NCBI GenBank assembly: GCA_946409635.1
Contig: CAMJXD010000007.1
Span: 1-64,000 of the forward strand
Source of the DNA: an uncultured Prevotellaceae bacterium
Lineage (GTDB): Bacteria > Bacteroidota > Bacteroidia > Bacteroidales > Muribaculaceae
Direction of reading: 5' to 3'
DNA length: 64,000 nucleotides
Program-made: the position numbers and the translations under genes
Notes under the pieces: generated by a model
Databases searched by the model: none
The model's input: only the letters and a program-made list of their open reading frames with translations
Told to the model about the DNA's origin: nothing
Part shown: positions 48,034 through 58,224 of the stretch, one piece after another
How the letters are laid out: every line of letters begins with the position of its first letter
Numbering within the stretch: the stretch's first letter is position 1

Positions 48034-49014
48034 TTAGCGTCTTAATGCCCTGGCCTGGGCCTCTTGTTGCCTGCGGTGATGCCATATCTCCAGGCTGTTG
48101 ATGGCGTTCTGCCACAGGATGTAGCAGCCGGGACCAGCGACCGACAGCGGGCTCAGGTAGGTATAGGCAATCCACACGGCAAAGGCTGTGTTTTTTTGCC
48201 CCAGCCCCTGTCCGCTCTCGATGACGGTGCCGAAGAAGTGGCCGATGTAGCGCCCCACGGCAAACTGTGCCAGGCAGATGAGCAGCGACACCAGCGCGAT
48301 GGTTGCCAGGAAGATGACGGGAGCCCCGCTGTTCACAATATTTTTCACGGTACAGCCCGTGACGATGGTGAGCGACACACCCCACATGTAGAACGACAGA
48401 TCCTGGATGGCCACCAGGCGCTGCTGCAGTCGGGGCAGGTAGTGCTTGACCAGATAGGCTGCGATGAGCGGCAGCACCAGCACCAGGAACACCTTGTACA
48501 TGATCATGCCAAAAGCGGTCCAGAAGCTGATGTCCACGTCCTGGTCGATCAGCGGGAAGACCACGGGCACGGCGACGACGGTCACCAGGTTGGACAAGAA
48601 GACATAGCTGGTCATCGTCTCGAGGTCGCCACCCAGCTTGCCCGTCACCACAGGCGCCGCACTGGCCCCCGGGCAGATGACGCACGTCAAGATACCCTCC
48701 ATCAGGATCAAGTCGTTGCCCTTGAGGTCAAAGCCCATGATGAGGGCGACGATGAGCACGACAAACACCACCTGGAAGACCGATACCCACAGGTGCCACA
48801 TGGCCGGTCGCATCTTGTGAAAGTCCACGCGCAGAAACGTCGTGAACAGTATCAGGCTCATGAACAGCGGCAGGATGGTGTCGAAGATAGGCTCCATCAC
48901 CTCGCTGACGGGGTCAAGAGCCGGAACCCAGTAGAATATGAGATAGATGACCGTGCCGGCGACGATGGCGCTGGGCAGGGTCCAATTCTTCAAAAAGGTG
49001 ATTATGGCATTCAT
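48034..49014 (-). CDS. Bile acid:sodium symporter (BASS-like) transporter
   Basis: GILTCVICPGASAAPVVTGKLGGDLETMTSYVFLSNLVTVVAVPVVFPL. Confidence 0.8.
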   Translation of the reverse strand: MNAIITFLKNWTLPSAIVAGTVIYLIFYWVPALDPVSEVMEPIFDTILPLFMSLILFTTFLRVDFHKMRPAMWHLWVSVFQVVFVVLIVALIMGFDLKGNDLILMEGILTCVICPGASAAPVVTGKLGGDLETMTSYVFLSNLVTVVAVPVVFPLIDQDVDISFWTAFGMIMYKVFLVLVLPLIAAYLVKHYLPRLQQRLVAIQDLSFYMWGVSLTIVTGCTVKNIVNSGAPVIFLATIALVSLLICLAQFAVGRYIGHFFGTVIESGQGLGQKNTAFAVWIAYTYLSPLSVAGPGCYILWQNAINSLEIWHHRRQQEAQARALRR

Positions 49015-49133
49015 AGTGGCTGCAAAATTACTGCTTTTTTTTATTCATACCACACTTTGAGAGGACAGGCTGTCGTTTAGCGTCCAGGGAATTTGCCTGT
49101 AAAGGGAAAAAGTAGTACTTTCGCAGTCGCTAA

Positions 49134-50084
49134 ATGAAAGCCATTGTTGACCATATCGTTTTCTGGGTGCTCTACGGGTTGTGGTACGGGCTGTCGCTGC
49201 TGCCGTTGTGGTTTCACTACCTGATGAGCGACATCCTGTATGTGGTGGTGGCTCATGTGCTGCGTTACCGCCACCGCGTGATATGGAAGAACCTGAGCAA
49301 TGCCTATCCCGACAAGAGCGAGGCCGAGCGCAAGCGGCTGGAACGAGCGTTTTACCGCCACTTCTGTGACATCCTGGTCGAGACGGTAAAGTACACCTCG
49401 ATCAGCGACAAGAACATCATGCGGCGGGTGACCTTCAAGGGAACCGAGCGCGTGGCCGAGATTCTGGACAGCGGGCAGTCGGTGGCCCTGTTGCTGGGTC
49501 ATTACGGCAACTGGGAATGGGTGTCGTCGCTGGTGCTGTGGCTGCGGCCGCTGCTCAAGAACCAGCCGGCGATGGGCCAGATCTATCACCCGCTCGAGAA
49601 CGAGGTGGTCAACAACGTGGTGCTGAAGACCCGTGGCCGCATGGGGTCGGACAACGTCGCCATGAAGGAGACGCTGCGCTGGCTCATTGCCAACAAGAGC
49701 GCCGGGCGCCCCACCATCCTGGGTTATATCAACGACCAGGTGCCCACGTGGCACAACATCCACCACTGGCTCACCTTCCTCAACCAGGAGACGCCCGTGT
49801 TTACCGGCATTGAGCGCATTGTGCACACCCAGAACCAGGCCGCAGTCTATATCGACGTCAAGCGCATCGGCCGCGGGCGCTACGAGTGTGAATTCCAGAT
49901 CATCACGCGCGAGCCGTCGACGATGGGCGAGTATGAGCTCACCGACACCTACTTCGCCCTGATGGAACGCACCATCAACCGCGCACCGCAGTACTGGCTG
50001 TGGAGCCACAACCGCTGGAAGCGGACGCGCGAGGAGTTTGACCGCCGCTTCAAGGTCGTGAACGGACGCGTGGTCGAGAAGTGA
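49134..50084 (+). CDS. Lysophospholipid acyltransferase, LpxL/HtrB-like
   Basis: VALLLGHYGNWEWVSSL; IYHPLENEVVNNVVLKTRGRMGSDNVAM. Confidence 0.9.
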   Translation: MKAIVDHIVFWVLYGLWYGLSLLPLWFHYLMSDILYVVVAHVLRYRHRVIWKNLSNAYPDKSEAERKRLERAFYRHFCDILVETVKYTSISDKNIMRRVTFKGTERVAEILDSGQSVALLLGHYGNWEWVSSLVLWLRPLLKNQPAMGQIYHPLENEVVNNVVLKTRGRMGSDNVAMKETLRWLIANKSAGRPTILGYINDQVPTWHNIHHWLTFLNQETPVFTGIERIVHTQNQAAVYIDVKRIGRGRYECEFQIITREPSTMGEYELTDTYFALMERTINRAPQYWLWSHNRWKRTREEFDRRFKVVNGRVVEK

Positions 50085-50208
50085 TGCATTCGGGCAATCG
50101 TGAATATTCAGTAGTATTTGCCCGTTCGACAAAAAATGCCTACCTTTGCGGTAGTTAAATACTCATTAAACTTAAAACTAAAACTTACAACTTAAAAACT
50201 GATAAGCA

Positions 50209-51402
50209 ATGAACCGACTTTCGGACCGTATTAACGCACTGGCACCGAGTGCCACCCTGGCCATGTCGCAAAAGAGCAGCGAGCTGCGTGCTCAAGGCGT
50301 GGACGTGATCAACCTCTCGGTGGGAGAACCCGACTTCTTCACCCCCGACCACATCAAGGCAGCCGCCAAGCAGGCCGTCGATGACAACTTCTCGTTCTAT
50401 TCACCCGTGCCCGGTTACCTGTCGTTGCGTCAGGCCGTGTGTGGCAAGCTGCAGCGTGAGAACGGCTTGGAGTACACCCCCGATCAGATCGTGATAGGCA
50501 ACGGTGCCAAGCATGAGCTGTGCAACGTGATCATGGCGCTTATCAATCCCGGCGATGAGGTCATTATCCCGACGCCCGCATGGGTGAGCTATGTGCAGAT
50601 GGTCAACCTGACCGGCGGCAAGAGCGTCCTGTTGCCCTCGAGCATGGACAAGAACTTCAAGGTCACCGCTGCCGAGCTTGAGGCCGCCATTACCCCCAAG
50701 ACGCGACTGATTATCATCTGCTCGCCCAGCAACCCTAGCGGAGCCATCTACACTCGCGATGAGCTCAAGGCCATTGCCGACATGCTGGCTCGCCACCCCG
50801 AGGTGATGGTCATCGCCGACGAGATCTATGAGCACATCAACTATGTGGGCCGTCATGAGTCGCTGGCCCAGTTTGGTGACATCAAGGAGCAGGTGGTAAT
50901 CATCAACGGAGTGTCGAAGGCTTATGCCATGACCGGTTACCGCATCGGTTACATCGCCGCCCCCCTGTGGGTAGCCAAAGCCGTGACCAAGATGCAGGGA
51001 CAGTACACGAGCGGCGTGTCGTCGATTGCCCAAAAGGCAGCCGAGGCCGCCTATAACGGTTCGCAGGAGTGCGTTGAGCAGATGCGCGTCGCCTTTGAGC
51101 GTCGTCGCGACCTCATCGTGGGTCTGCTGCAGGAGATTCCCGGCATCGAGCTCAACATGCCCGACGGCGCCTTCTATGCGTTCCCCAAGGTTGAATCCTA
51201 TTACGGCAAGCGCTGCGGTGACACCGTCATCAACGACGACAACGACCTGGCCCTGTACCTGCTCAACGAGGCTCACGTCGCTACCGTGGCTGGAACCGCC
51301 TTCTGCTGCCCGGGCTACATCCGCCTGAGCTACGCTACCAGCGACGAGAATCTGCGCGAGGCCGCCAAGCGCATCGCCGCCGCTCTGGCCAAGCTCGCCT
51401 GA
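50209..51402 (+). CDS. PLP-dependent class I aminotransferase (AspB-like)
   Basis: INLSVGEPDFFTPDHIK; CSPSNPSGAIYT; INGVSKAYAMTGYRIGY. Confidence 0.93.
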   Translation: MNRLSDRINALAPSATLAMSQKSSELRAQGVDVINLSVGEPDFFTPDHIKAAAKQAVDDNFSFYSPVPGYLSLRQAVCGKLQRENGLEYTPDQIVIGNGAKHELCNVIMALINPGDEVIIPTPAWVSYVQMVNLTGGKSVLLPSSMDKNFKVTAAELEAAITPKTRLIIICSPSNPSGAIYTRDELKAIADMLARHPEVMVIADEIYEHINYVGRHESLAQFGDIKEQVVIINGVSKAYAMTGYRIGYIAAPLWVAKAVTKMQGQYTSGVSSIAQKAAEAAYNGSQECVEQMRVAFERRRDLIVGLLQEIPGIELNMPDGAFYAFPKVESYYGKRCGDTVINDDNDLALYLLNEAHVATVAGTAFCCPGYIRLSYATSDENLREAAKRIAAALAKLA

Positions 51403-51433
51403 TGCCGGCAAGACAAAGACAATCTATAAAAAA

Positions 51434-51464
51434 TGCAAGGACATGAGTGTCCTTGCATTTTTTA
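51434..51464 (+). terminator. Rho-independent terminator
   Basis: TGCAAGGACA-tgag-TGTCCTTGCA-TTTTTTATTTT. Confidence 0.85.
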
Positions 51465-51530
51465 TTTTGGCAATCTGGATATTTCAGGCGCAGCGGCCAG
51501 ATGCTTCATGAGAGGCTCTTTAGGGCAGAC

Positions 51531-52724
51531 TCATTTATTCAGCTGTTTTACAGCATCGGCCAGTTGTTGCATGGCCTGGGTGAGCACCGAGCGGGGAACG
51601 GCGACGTTGAGTCGCATGAAGCCGCTGCCTTCACGGCCAAACATTGCACCGTCGTTGAGGCCCAGGTGCGCGCGGTTGACAAACAGGTCGATGAGCGCGT
51701 CATGGTCGAGACCCAGCCCGGTGCAGTCAAGCCACACGAGGAACGAGGCCTGAGGCTTGATGGCCGTGATGCCGGGGATGTGCTGGCGGCAGTAATCAAC
51801 CACCATGTCGATGTTGCCCTCGATGTAGTCAAGGCACTGGGCAAGCCAGGCGGCGCCATGACGATAGGCGGCGCGGGTGGCTGTCATCGACAGGAAGTTG
51901 GGTGAACACTGCTCGTTGGCCTCGAGATGGTGGAAGAAGGGCTTGCGCAGGTCGGGGTTCTTAATGACACACCACGAGCTCACGATACCGGCTATGTTGA
52001 ACGTCTTGCTGGGAGCGCCCATCACCACGCCCACGGCCCGCGCGTCGTCGCTCACGGTGAGGAAGGAGGTGTGGTGTTGTCCCTTGAGCACCAAGTCGCC
52101 ATGGATCTCGTCGCTGAAGACTACCACGCCATATTTTCGGGCCAGCGAGGCCACCTGTCGTTGCACGTCGGCAGGCCAGGCTATGCCGATGGGGTTGTGG
52201 GGATTGCACAGCACCATCATAGCTGGCCGCTCCTGCTCAAAGATACGCTCAAGACCCACAAGGTCCATGCGGTAAAAGCCGTCGTCGGTCCTCACCAGCG
52301 GGTTGTTGACCACCATGCGGTTATTGCCTGTGATGAGCATCCTGAAGGGGTGGTAGACGGGCTGCTGAATGACAATCTTGTCGCCGGGGCGGGTGAAGTG
52401 GTTCAATGCCAGGCCGAAGCCGTTAACAATGCCGCCTATGAAGCAGACCTCATCGGTGGTGAATTCCAGGCCGTTGCGCTCGCGCTGCCAGTCGATTATC
52501 GACTGCCAGTAGTCCTCGAGCGGTACGCTGTAGCCATAGATGGGGTGCTCAGTAATGCGGCGGGCCAGCGCCTGGGTGATGTCGGGGCAAGCGGCAAAGC
52601 CCATATCGGCCACCCACAGCGGCAGCACATCGTCGCGGCCGAACATCTCCTTGCATCGGTCAGTCATCACACATCCGGTTCCATGCCGGTCAATCACGCG
52701 GTCAAAGTCATAAGTCTTGTCCAT
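51531..52724 (-). CDS. MalY/PatB family PLP-dependent protein (cystathionine beta-lyase-like)
   Basis: LPLWVADMGFAACPDI; CNPHNPIGIAW; SDEIHGDLV; PSKTFNIAGI. Confidence 0.92.
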   Translation of the reverse strand: MDKTYDFDRVIDRHGTGCVMTDRCKEMFGRDDVLPLWVADMGFAACPDITQALARRITEHPIYGYSVPLEDYWQSIIDWQRERNGLEFTTDEVCFIGGIVNGFGLALNHFTRPGDKIVIQQPVYHPFRMLITGNNRMVVNNPLVRTDDGFYRMDLVGLERIFEQERPAMMVLCNPHNPIGIAWPADVQRQVASLARKYGVVVFSDEIHGDLVLKGQHHTSFLTVSDDARAVGVVMGAPSKTFNIAGIVSSWCVIKNPDLRKPFFHHLEANEQCSPNFLSMTATRAAYRHGAAWLAQCLDYIEGNIDMVVDYCRQHIPGITAIKPQASFLVWLDCTGLGLDHDALIDLFVNRAHLGLNDGAMFGREGSGFMRLNVAVPRSVLTQAMQQLADAVKQLNK

Positions 52725-52893
52725 TATACACTGCAGTTTATCTAGTCAATTGGAGTGACAAAGTTACAGCTTTCTGCTTAAATAGTCAACATCTGGTTGC
52801 AGCCAAGTCGCAAGACGGGCAGATTTTTTCTGACGTGAACTGCGTCTGGGCCAGCTTGCACACAGCATGCAGGCCTGAATGATGACACAGTCG

Positions 52894-53973
52894 CTATAAA
52901 CTCAACCCCACGCGCAGAGCTGTCACCAGGGCGTTGGCCCTCGAGTCGTCGGCACCGGGATTGATGATCCACTGCACGTCGGGCGAGACGTAGAAGTGGC
53001 CGCCCAGCTGGTAGCGGTAGTTGAGCTCGACGGCGGTTTCCCACTTGAGCCCGTCGAGGTGGACGGTCGACAGTCCAGCCGCCAGGATATCGGCCCGGCT
53101 ATGGCTGAACACTGATTTGAGCGTGGCCCCGCAGGTGATGCTGGCGTTGGCCACATCGGTGGCCTTTGGTGCATAGCCGCCAGTGACAAAGGCGCTGATG
53201 CCGCGCTCGCCCTGCAGCTTGAATGACTTCTCGCATGACACGTAGTAACCGTTGTTCTCAAGTCTGGTATGATAAAAGGCTCCCACCTTGAGCGTCAGTG
53301 CATTGGCGGGGGTGAGGATGCCTTCGGTGATAATCACATATCCCTTGCTGAGGCTCAACTTGTGCTTGAGGTTGAACTTGTTGCCGGCGTCAAGGGGAAT
53401 GACACCGCCGTCAAAGGCGCCTATCTGCCAACTGAACTTGTCGCTAGGCGTCCATTGCACATTGATGCCGAGGCCGTTATTGGGCATGGTGGGGATATTG
53501 CCGCCCGATAGCAACACTTGGCTCCCGCCAAACGACGTGTTGAGCAGATTGCCTGATGCGTCACAGGCCGAGTAGCTGTCATTGGCGTCTTGCAGGCCAC
53601 CCTTAAAGGTCACCTTGCCGATGCTGTGGCTGTACCACGCATTGAGGGCAAAGATGTGGTTCCCGGCCTCGATGTTGTCAAACACTTGCCAGTCGCCTAC
53701 CAGTTCTGCCGTGGGTTCACCGCCATGAGTAGTGGCAATGGTGAAGTTAAATTGGCCGTTTCTCCATGGGTTGATTTCAAGACCGAGCTCTCCGTAGCCC
53801 AGATAGCGGGCACCTGTCTTGATGCCGCCATGGGTGTTCACGACCAGATCGGCAGTGTAGTTGACGATGGGGATAAAGGTATGGGTTGTGTCTTGAGCGT
53901 AGGTGGTAATACTGCCAACCGCTACCATGATCGTGAGGATGGCCGAAATGAGTGAGTTGTCTTTTTTTATCAT
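52894..53973 (-). CDS. Carbohydrate-selective porin (OprB-like)
   Basis: VNYTADLVVNTHGGIKTGARYLGYGELGLEINP; VQWIINPGADDSRANALVTALRVGLSL. Confidence 0.8.
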   Translation of the reverse strand: MIKKDNSLISAILTIMVAVGSITTYAQDTTHTFIPIVNYTADLVVNTHGGIKTGARYLGYGELGLEINPWRNGQFNFTIATTHGGEPTAELVGDWQVFDNIEAGNHIFALNAWYSHSIGKVTFKGGLQDANDSYSACDASGNLLNTSFGGSQVLLSGGNIPTMPNNGLGINVQWTPSDKFSWQIGAFDGGVIPLDAGNKFNLKHKLSLSKGYVIITEGILTPANALTLKVGAFYHTRLENNGYYVSCEKSFKLQGERGISAFVTGGYAPKATDVANASITCGATLKSVFSHSRADILAAGLSTVHLDGLKWETAVELNYRYQLGGHFYVSPDVQWIINPGADDSRANALVTALRVGLSL

Positions 53974-54095
53974 TAGGTGTAATTATAATTTTGATGGTAC
54001 GTCTTAATGACGATGCAAAATTATACCTACTTTTGATGATGCAAAATCCCATAATCAGGGGAATGCTTCGGCAGACCTCATCATTTTTAGTGATT

Positions 54096-54140
54096 ACTCC
54101 GTGCGAATGGGCTTAAAAAAAGCGGCCATTCGCACGGAGT
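54096..54140. repeat. Perfect palindrome
   Basis: ACTCCGTGCGAATGG ... CCATTCGCACGGAGT, 15-bp stem. Confidence 0.75.
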
Positions 54141-54168
54141 CATGCCATTGTTGCGGGATGGATCGAGG

Positions 54169-55011
54169 TTATCTTACTACCCTGGTAAAGACCGGAGCCT
54201 TATCCTTCTCGACAAGCACATAGACCTGGATTTCGCTGGCAGGGGGCATGCCGGGCTTGTCCTCACGAGGCATGTCCATCGCGGTAAACAGGTATTCGGT
54301 GCCATCAAGTACGGTGCGCGATGCGACTGTTTTAGACTTGGCATTGAGCATGGGATAGCCGTTGACGGCGGCGTCAAAGATAGCGGCTTCGTCGGCACTC
54401 ACGAGGTGCTGCTCGGGAAAGTCGGCCGGTGCAAAAGTTGGGCGGCCCAAATACATGTTCAGGAATTGTTCAAGCTCCTTGGGCATGGCATCCATGCGAG
54501 CGGCACGCACGCCGTAGCCAGGCAGAATCTTGGCATTGGGTTGCTTCTCGGCCAGATCCTTGGCACTCGACTCCAGTCCGCCGCTGCCAAAGGTGCAGAA
54601 CGGAACCACCCACTTGCCGCTCAAGTCAATCTTATCGACCAGGGATGCAATAGGGGGTGCAAAAGTGCCGAACCAGACGGGATAGCCGATGAACACGGTT
54701 TCATAGTCAGCGATATTGCTCTTCAAGGGCTTGATTTCGGGCAGGATGCCTTTCTCGCGTTCTGCCTTGCAGCGGTCAACCGTAGCCTGGAACGCGGTAT
54801 CATAGGGCTCTACAAGAGCAACCTCCTCGATGTCGGCATCGAGTCGCGTGGCAATCTCCTGTGCCACGGCCTTGGTGTTCGACGTCAGGGAGTAATACAG
54901 TACCAGTACTTTGCGGGTCTCTTCCTTTTTGCCCTTCTGGTTGTTCTGGACACATGAGGTGACAACCATCGTGGCAAGTGCAGCGAGCATCATTAATTTC
55001 AAGATTTTCAT
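54169..55011 (-). CDS. Flavodoxin-family lipoprotein
   Basis: Lipobox VTSC; KVLVLYYSLTSNTKAVAQEIA; VFIGYPVWFGTFAPPIASLVDKIDLSGKWVVPFCTFGSGG. Confidence 0.9.
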   Translation of the reverse strand: MKILKLMMLAALATMVVTSCVQNNQKGKKEETRKVLVLYYSLTSNTKAVAQEIATRLDADIEEVALVEPYDTAFQATVDRCKAEREKGILPEIKPLKSNIADYETVFIGYPVWFGTFAPPIASLVDKIDLSGKWVVPFCTFGSGGLESSAKDLAEKQPNAKILPGYGVRAARMDAMPKELEQFLNMYLGRPTFAPADFPEQHLVSADEAAIFDAAVNGYPMLNAKSKTVASRTVLDGTEYLFTAMDMPREDKPGMPPASEIQVYVLVEKDKAPVFTRVVR

Positions 55012-55174
55012 ATCGGTTAAGCTTTTTAGTGAATTAAGTTTTCTGGCGGCTTTGTCTTGTCCTGATATAGCATCAATCTACTCTAGTCTAGGCACTTCAA
55101 TAAAGACTATTCAGTTCTCGATCTGGACCAGGCGCTGTTGTGGAATGGCAATGGGATAGCCATGTCCTTGCCGG

Positions 55175-56065
55175 TCACATGCTGCCCGAGAGCATGTTGA
55201 TGAGCATGATGGCGTCAGAGATGTTGACCTCGGCGTCGTCGTTGACATTGGCATTCACCTCGTAGAAAGCATCAGGGATACTGCCTAGCAGATGGTTGAT
55301 CAGGGTGGTGGCGTCGGTGATGTTGACGTAGCCGTCGCCATTGACGTCACCGCGCAACCTCTCGTAGGTGTAACCGATTTCGGTCACGGGCAGCTCCACG
55401 TTGGTGCCGCAGCCCAGCATGGACGTTGCATCAGGGAAGTGGTCGCCCATCGTGTAGTCGACAAAGCTGGTCCAGTTGTCGGTATAGGTCATAGCCTTGC
55501 CACGAATGCCTGAGGTGTAGAACGGGGCGTAGTCGCTGCCCATGGTGCAGTTGTCATCGTCCTCGGCATCAAAGACGATGGTGACAAGCAGGCCCTTGCC
55601 GGCAGTGATGGCCAGCGGCTCTTGCATCTCGATGACCAGTGCCTGGTCATCGCCGTAGCTGTCCAGCATGTCAAACTCATACCGGCCCTGGGCAACAAGC
55701 GTGCCCAGGTCGAAGAATTGTTTCACACCATCCTCATTGACGGCAAACTCGGTGGCATCGGTTTCCTGAAGATAGACTTTGACGTTGCGGGTGATGAGCT
55801 CAAAGGTCTCGTTGTGGAACTTGAAATTCAGATACTGGATCCTGACACCCTCCTTGCCATTGATGGCGGCTAACAGGTCGGGCGTATAAATCATCTGGGC
55901 ACCGGTGTGGGCCAGATAGAAGTTGGTGGGAGCCATGTCAAAGAAGGAGCCGTTGTACACCTGGGTGGGATTGTAATAGTCTCCTACCTCAATCCAGCCA
56001 ATAAACTGGGCTTGAGCCGTCATGGTGAGCGCAGCGGCAAAGAGTAGAGCTAATAGTTTCTTCAT
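55175..56065 (-). CDS. Secreted protein with C-terminal dockerin repeats
   Basis: Signal peptide MKKLLALLFAAALTMTAQAQ; GDVNGDGYVNITDATTLINHLL and NVNDDAEVNISDAIMLINML. Confidence 0.8.
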   Translation of the reverse strand: MKKLLALLFAAALTMTAQAQFIGWIEVGDYYNPTQVYNGSFFDMAPTNFYLAHTGAQMIYTPDLLAAINGKEGVRIQYLNFKFHNETFELITRNVKVYLQETDATEFAVNEDGVKQFFDLGTLVAQGRYEFDMLDSYGDDQALVIEMQEPLAITAGKGLLVTIVFDAEDDDNCTMGSDYAPFYTSGIRGKAMTYTDNWTSFVDYTMGDHFPDATSMLGCGTNVELPVTEIGYTYERLRGDVNGDGYVNITDATTLINHLLGSIPDAFYEVNANVNDDAEVNISDAIMLINMLSGSM

Positions 56066-56207
56066 AACACAAATAAGATTAAGAGTTAACAATAGTGTGG
56101 ATAACAAGTGGATTCTTTCCGGGGATTCTGCAATAAGAACCGAAGGCCCCGGACTCACAAAAGTACAAAAACCCCATGAAAACACCACCAACAAATCCCC
56201 AAAAAGC

Positions 56208-56253
56208 GAACTGCACCCCAAAAGTTAGACACAAAACTTTTGGGGTGCAGTTC
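56208..56253. repeat. Perfect palindrome resembling facing IS3-type terminal repeats
   Basis: GAACTGCACCCCAAAAGTT-agacacaa-AACTTTTGGGGTGCAGTTC. Confidence 0.7.
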
Positions 56254-56293
56254 AGGTGGGTGCAAGGGATAGATTATGAGCATTGTTTAGTGA

Positions 56294-57601
56294 TTAATTC
56301 CATACGTCATTCATCAAGTAGTTGATGAGAGCGATTGCGTCGGCAATGTTCACGTTGGTGTCGAGGTTGCAGTCGGCCGCCTGCATGTTGATGTTGTCAC
56401 CATTCTCGTTCAGCAGATAGTCAATCAATGCAGTCGCGTCGGTTATGTTCACCTTAGTGTCGTCGTTTACATCACCACGCAGGAATGTGGGCTCAACATA
56501 TTTCTCGAAATTCACGAGATTGAACTTCAATACACCGCCTTCCTTGCAGATGATGCCATAGACATTATAAGTACCGGCGGCAGGCTGGTTTGAGCCCCAC
56601 AGGCAACTGGTGATAGCAATGCTCGTGCCGTCGGGCAGCGGCAATGAGCGGATAGGTAAAAAGCTCTTAGTCACTTTCTCGATGACTACATAGGCATTAA
56701 GCATGCTCTCATCCACGGCGCCGGTGAGCTTTTGGGCAGCTGCCAGTGGGGCATTGGTCTCACCGCTGGCGTTGAGGCCTGTAGCATCGGTAAACTTAAC
56801 CCAGCCGTCATTGCTGGTTTTGGTAGCGCTCCAACCCTGGCTCAGCACCTGGCCGTTCTCGAAGGCACCGTCAACCACGCCGCTGATCAAGCCGTAGCCA
56901 GCCTGGTCGCGCACAAGCAGGTAGCCATTCTGGTAGACGGTAACAACAGCGTCACCCTTGAACGTGAACTCGGTGTCGTCCTCCAGCGCGTTGGCCTGGG
57001 GGAGGAGGGTTATAGCCGCTGGTGCACTGTTTTCCTCATAGGTGAATGTGGTCTTGGGACGGAATCGTTCGGTAAAGTATTGGTTCCCTCCGTAGACGGC
57101 ACTTGGCTCCTGGGTTTTTGATCCAAGGAAATAGCCGGTCCCAGATAACGTTCCAGCCTGAGTGACCTTAACCATGAGAGCAAGGTTGCCTCCCTGGTAG
57201 GCAAAGGGAGTCTCGAAGTTGACAACAATCTCGGTTTCACCTGGGGTCATCGGCATAGCTCCCACCAGTGTGAGGTTGCTCTCGGGGATGCGGAAGGGCG
57301 AGACGTCGGAATACTCTGCTTCATCGACCACTCCCAGGAAGAATGAGAGTTCACCACCGTTCATCACATTGCCGTTCTCGTTAGCGATATAGAACGTCAA
57401 TGCAGTGATGTCCTTACCCTCTAGCTGGGTGAGCTGGCTGGCAGGGTAAATCACCTGGCCAAAGTAGGGTGGGTAGTTGAAGTAATCGGCACGGAACGGA
57501 ATGTACTGATTGGTGTCAGTACCGTCGGCAACAGTCAATTGGGCGGCTTGGGCAGCCAATGCAATAGCGGCCACGGCCATTAAAGTAAAAATTTTCTTCA
57601 T
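56294..57601 (-). CDS. Secreted protein with C-terminal dockerin repeats
   Basis: Signal peptide MKKIFTLMAVAAIALAAQAA; GDVNDDTKVNITDATALIDYLL and DCNLDTNVNIADAIALINYLM. Confidence 0.8.
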   Translation of the reverse strand: MKKIFTLMAVAAIALAAQAAQLTVADGTDTNQYIPFRADYFNYPPYFGQVIYPASQLTQLEGKDITALTFYIANENGNVMNGGELSFFLGVVDEAEYSDVSPFRIPESNLTLVGAMPMTPGETEIVVNFETPFAYQGGNLALMVKVTQAGTLSGTGYFLGSKTQEPSAVYGGNQYFTERFRPKTTFTYEENSAPAAITLLPQANALEDDTEFTFKGDAVVTVYQNGYLLVRDQAGYGLISGVVDGAFENGQVLSQGWSATKTSNDGWVKFTDATGLNASGETNAPLAAAQKLTGAVDESMLNAYVVIEKVTKSFLPIRSLPLPDGTSIAITSCLWGSNQPAAGTYNVYGIICKEGGVLKFNLVNFEKYVEPTFLRGDVNDDTKVNITDATALIDYLLNENGDNINMQAADCNLDTNVNIADAIALINYLMNDVWN

Positions 57602-57886
57602 AATAATTGTAGCAACAATACTTGGTTAATAATAAATAGGATTATCTGAAAATCATTGGGTTATATAAAAATCAATTGACCAATGAACACTTATTTTCAA
57701 GTTTCTGATATTCAGCAATGCCGAATGATTATAAGACACTGCTGTTAAGTAGGACTATTTCACAAACACTCGACCAGTACCTGGCCTCGGCAAGTAGGCC
57801 TTATGTAATCACGCAGCAAATTTAGTTAAAAGTATTGACAATTAATATAATATGCAAAAGTTTTTTAAAAAATCACAGAATTTTGT

Positions 57887-57894
57887 TATCTTTG
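57887..57894 (+). promoter_or_regulatory. Orphan Bacteroidetes -7-like box
   Basis: TATCTTTG with no ORF immediately downstream. Confidence 0.4.
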
Positions 57895-57930
57895 CACTCC
57901 TTTGAAAAAAGTGCGGCAAATTAAGATTAG

Positions 57931-57987
57931 GGAATGATATACTATTTGTCCCCGATTATTTTTAGGAATGATATACTATTTGTCCCC
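57931..57987. repeat. 23-bp sequence repeated twice
   Basis: GGAATGATATACTATTTGTCCCC at 57931-57953 and 57965-57987. Confidence 0.85.
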
Positions 57988-58078
57988 AAATTCGCGAGGG
58001 CAGGGCAAACTTGTTCAATGATTATAATAATCTCGGTTGTCAATTTTGGTACACAAGAAAAAGCCAAACGGCTCATTA

Positions 58079-58115
58079 CAAGTCATTTGGCTTTCCTTCT
58101 CGTGACCCCGGTGGG
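58079..58115. repeat. Left copy of 37-bp direct repeat (displaced tRNA-Lys 3' end, att-like)
   Basis: CAAGTCATTTGGCTTTCCTTCTCGTGACCCCGGTGGG identical to 62190-62226; not followed by a tRNA body. Confidence 0.85.
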
Positions 58116-58224
58116 CTCTGATTCATCACATAGCATGACAATTATTGACATTATAACCGCCTGATTTCCATCAATTTCTAATGTTGGCACTATGTAAACG
58201 CGTGTCAACGGGCGCCATTAGGTG

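Noticed and set aside
51531-52724. Possible biosynthetic cluster from the two neighbouring PLP enzymes (50209-51402 and 51531-52724)
   Set aside because: Convergent, generic aminotransferase and MalY families with no other pathway genes nearby.
57931-57987. Possible CRISPR repeat-spacer
   Set aside because: Only two copies with an 11-nt gap, no cas genes in the window.
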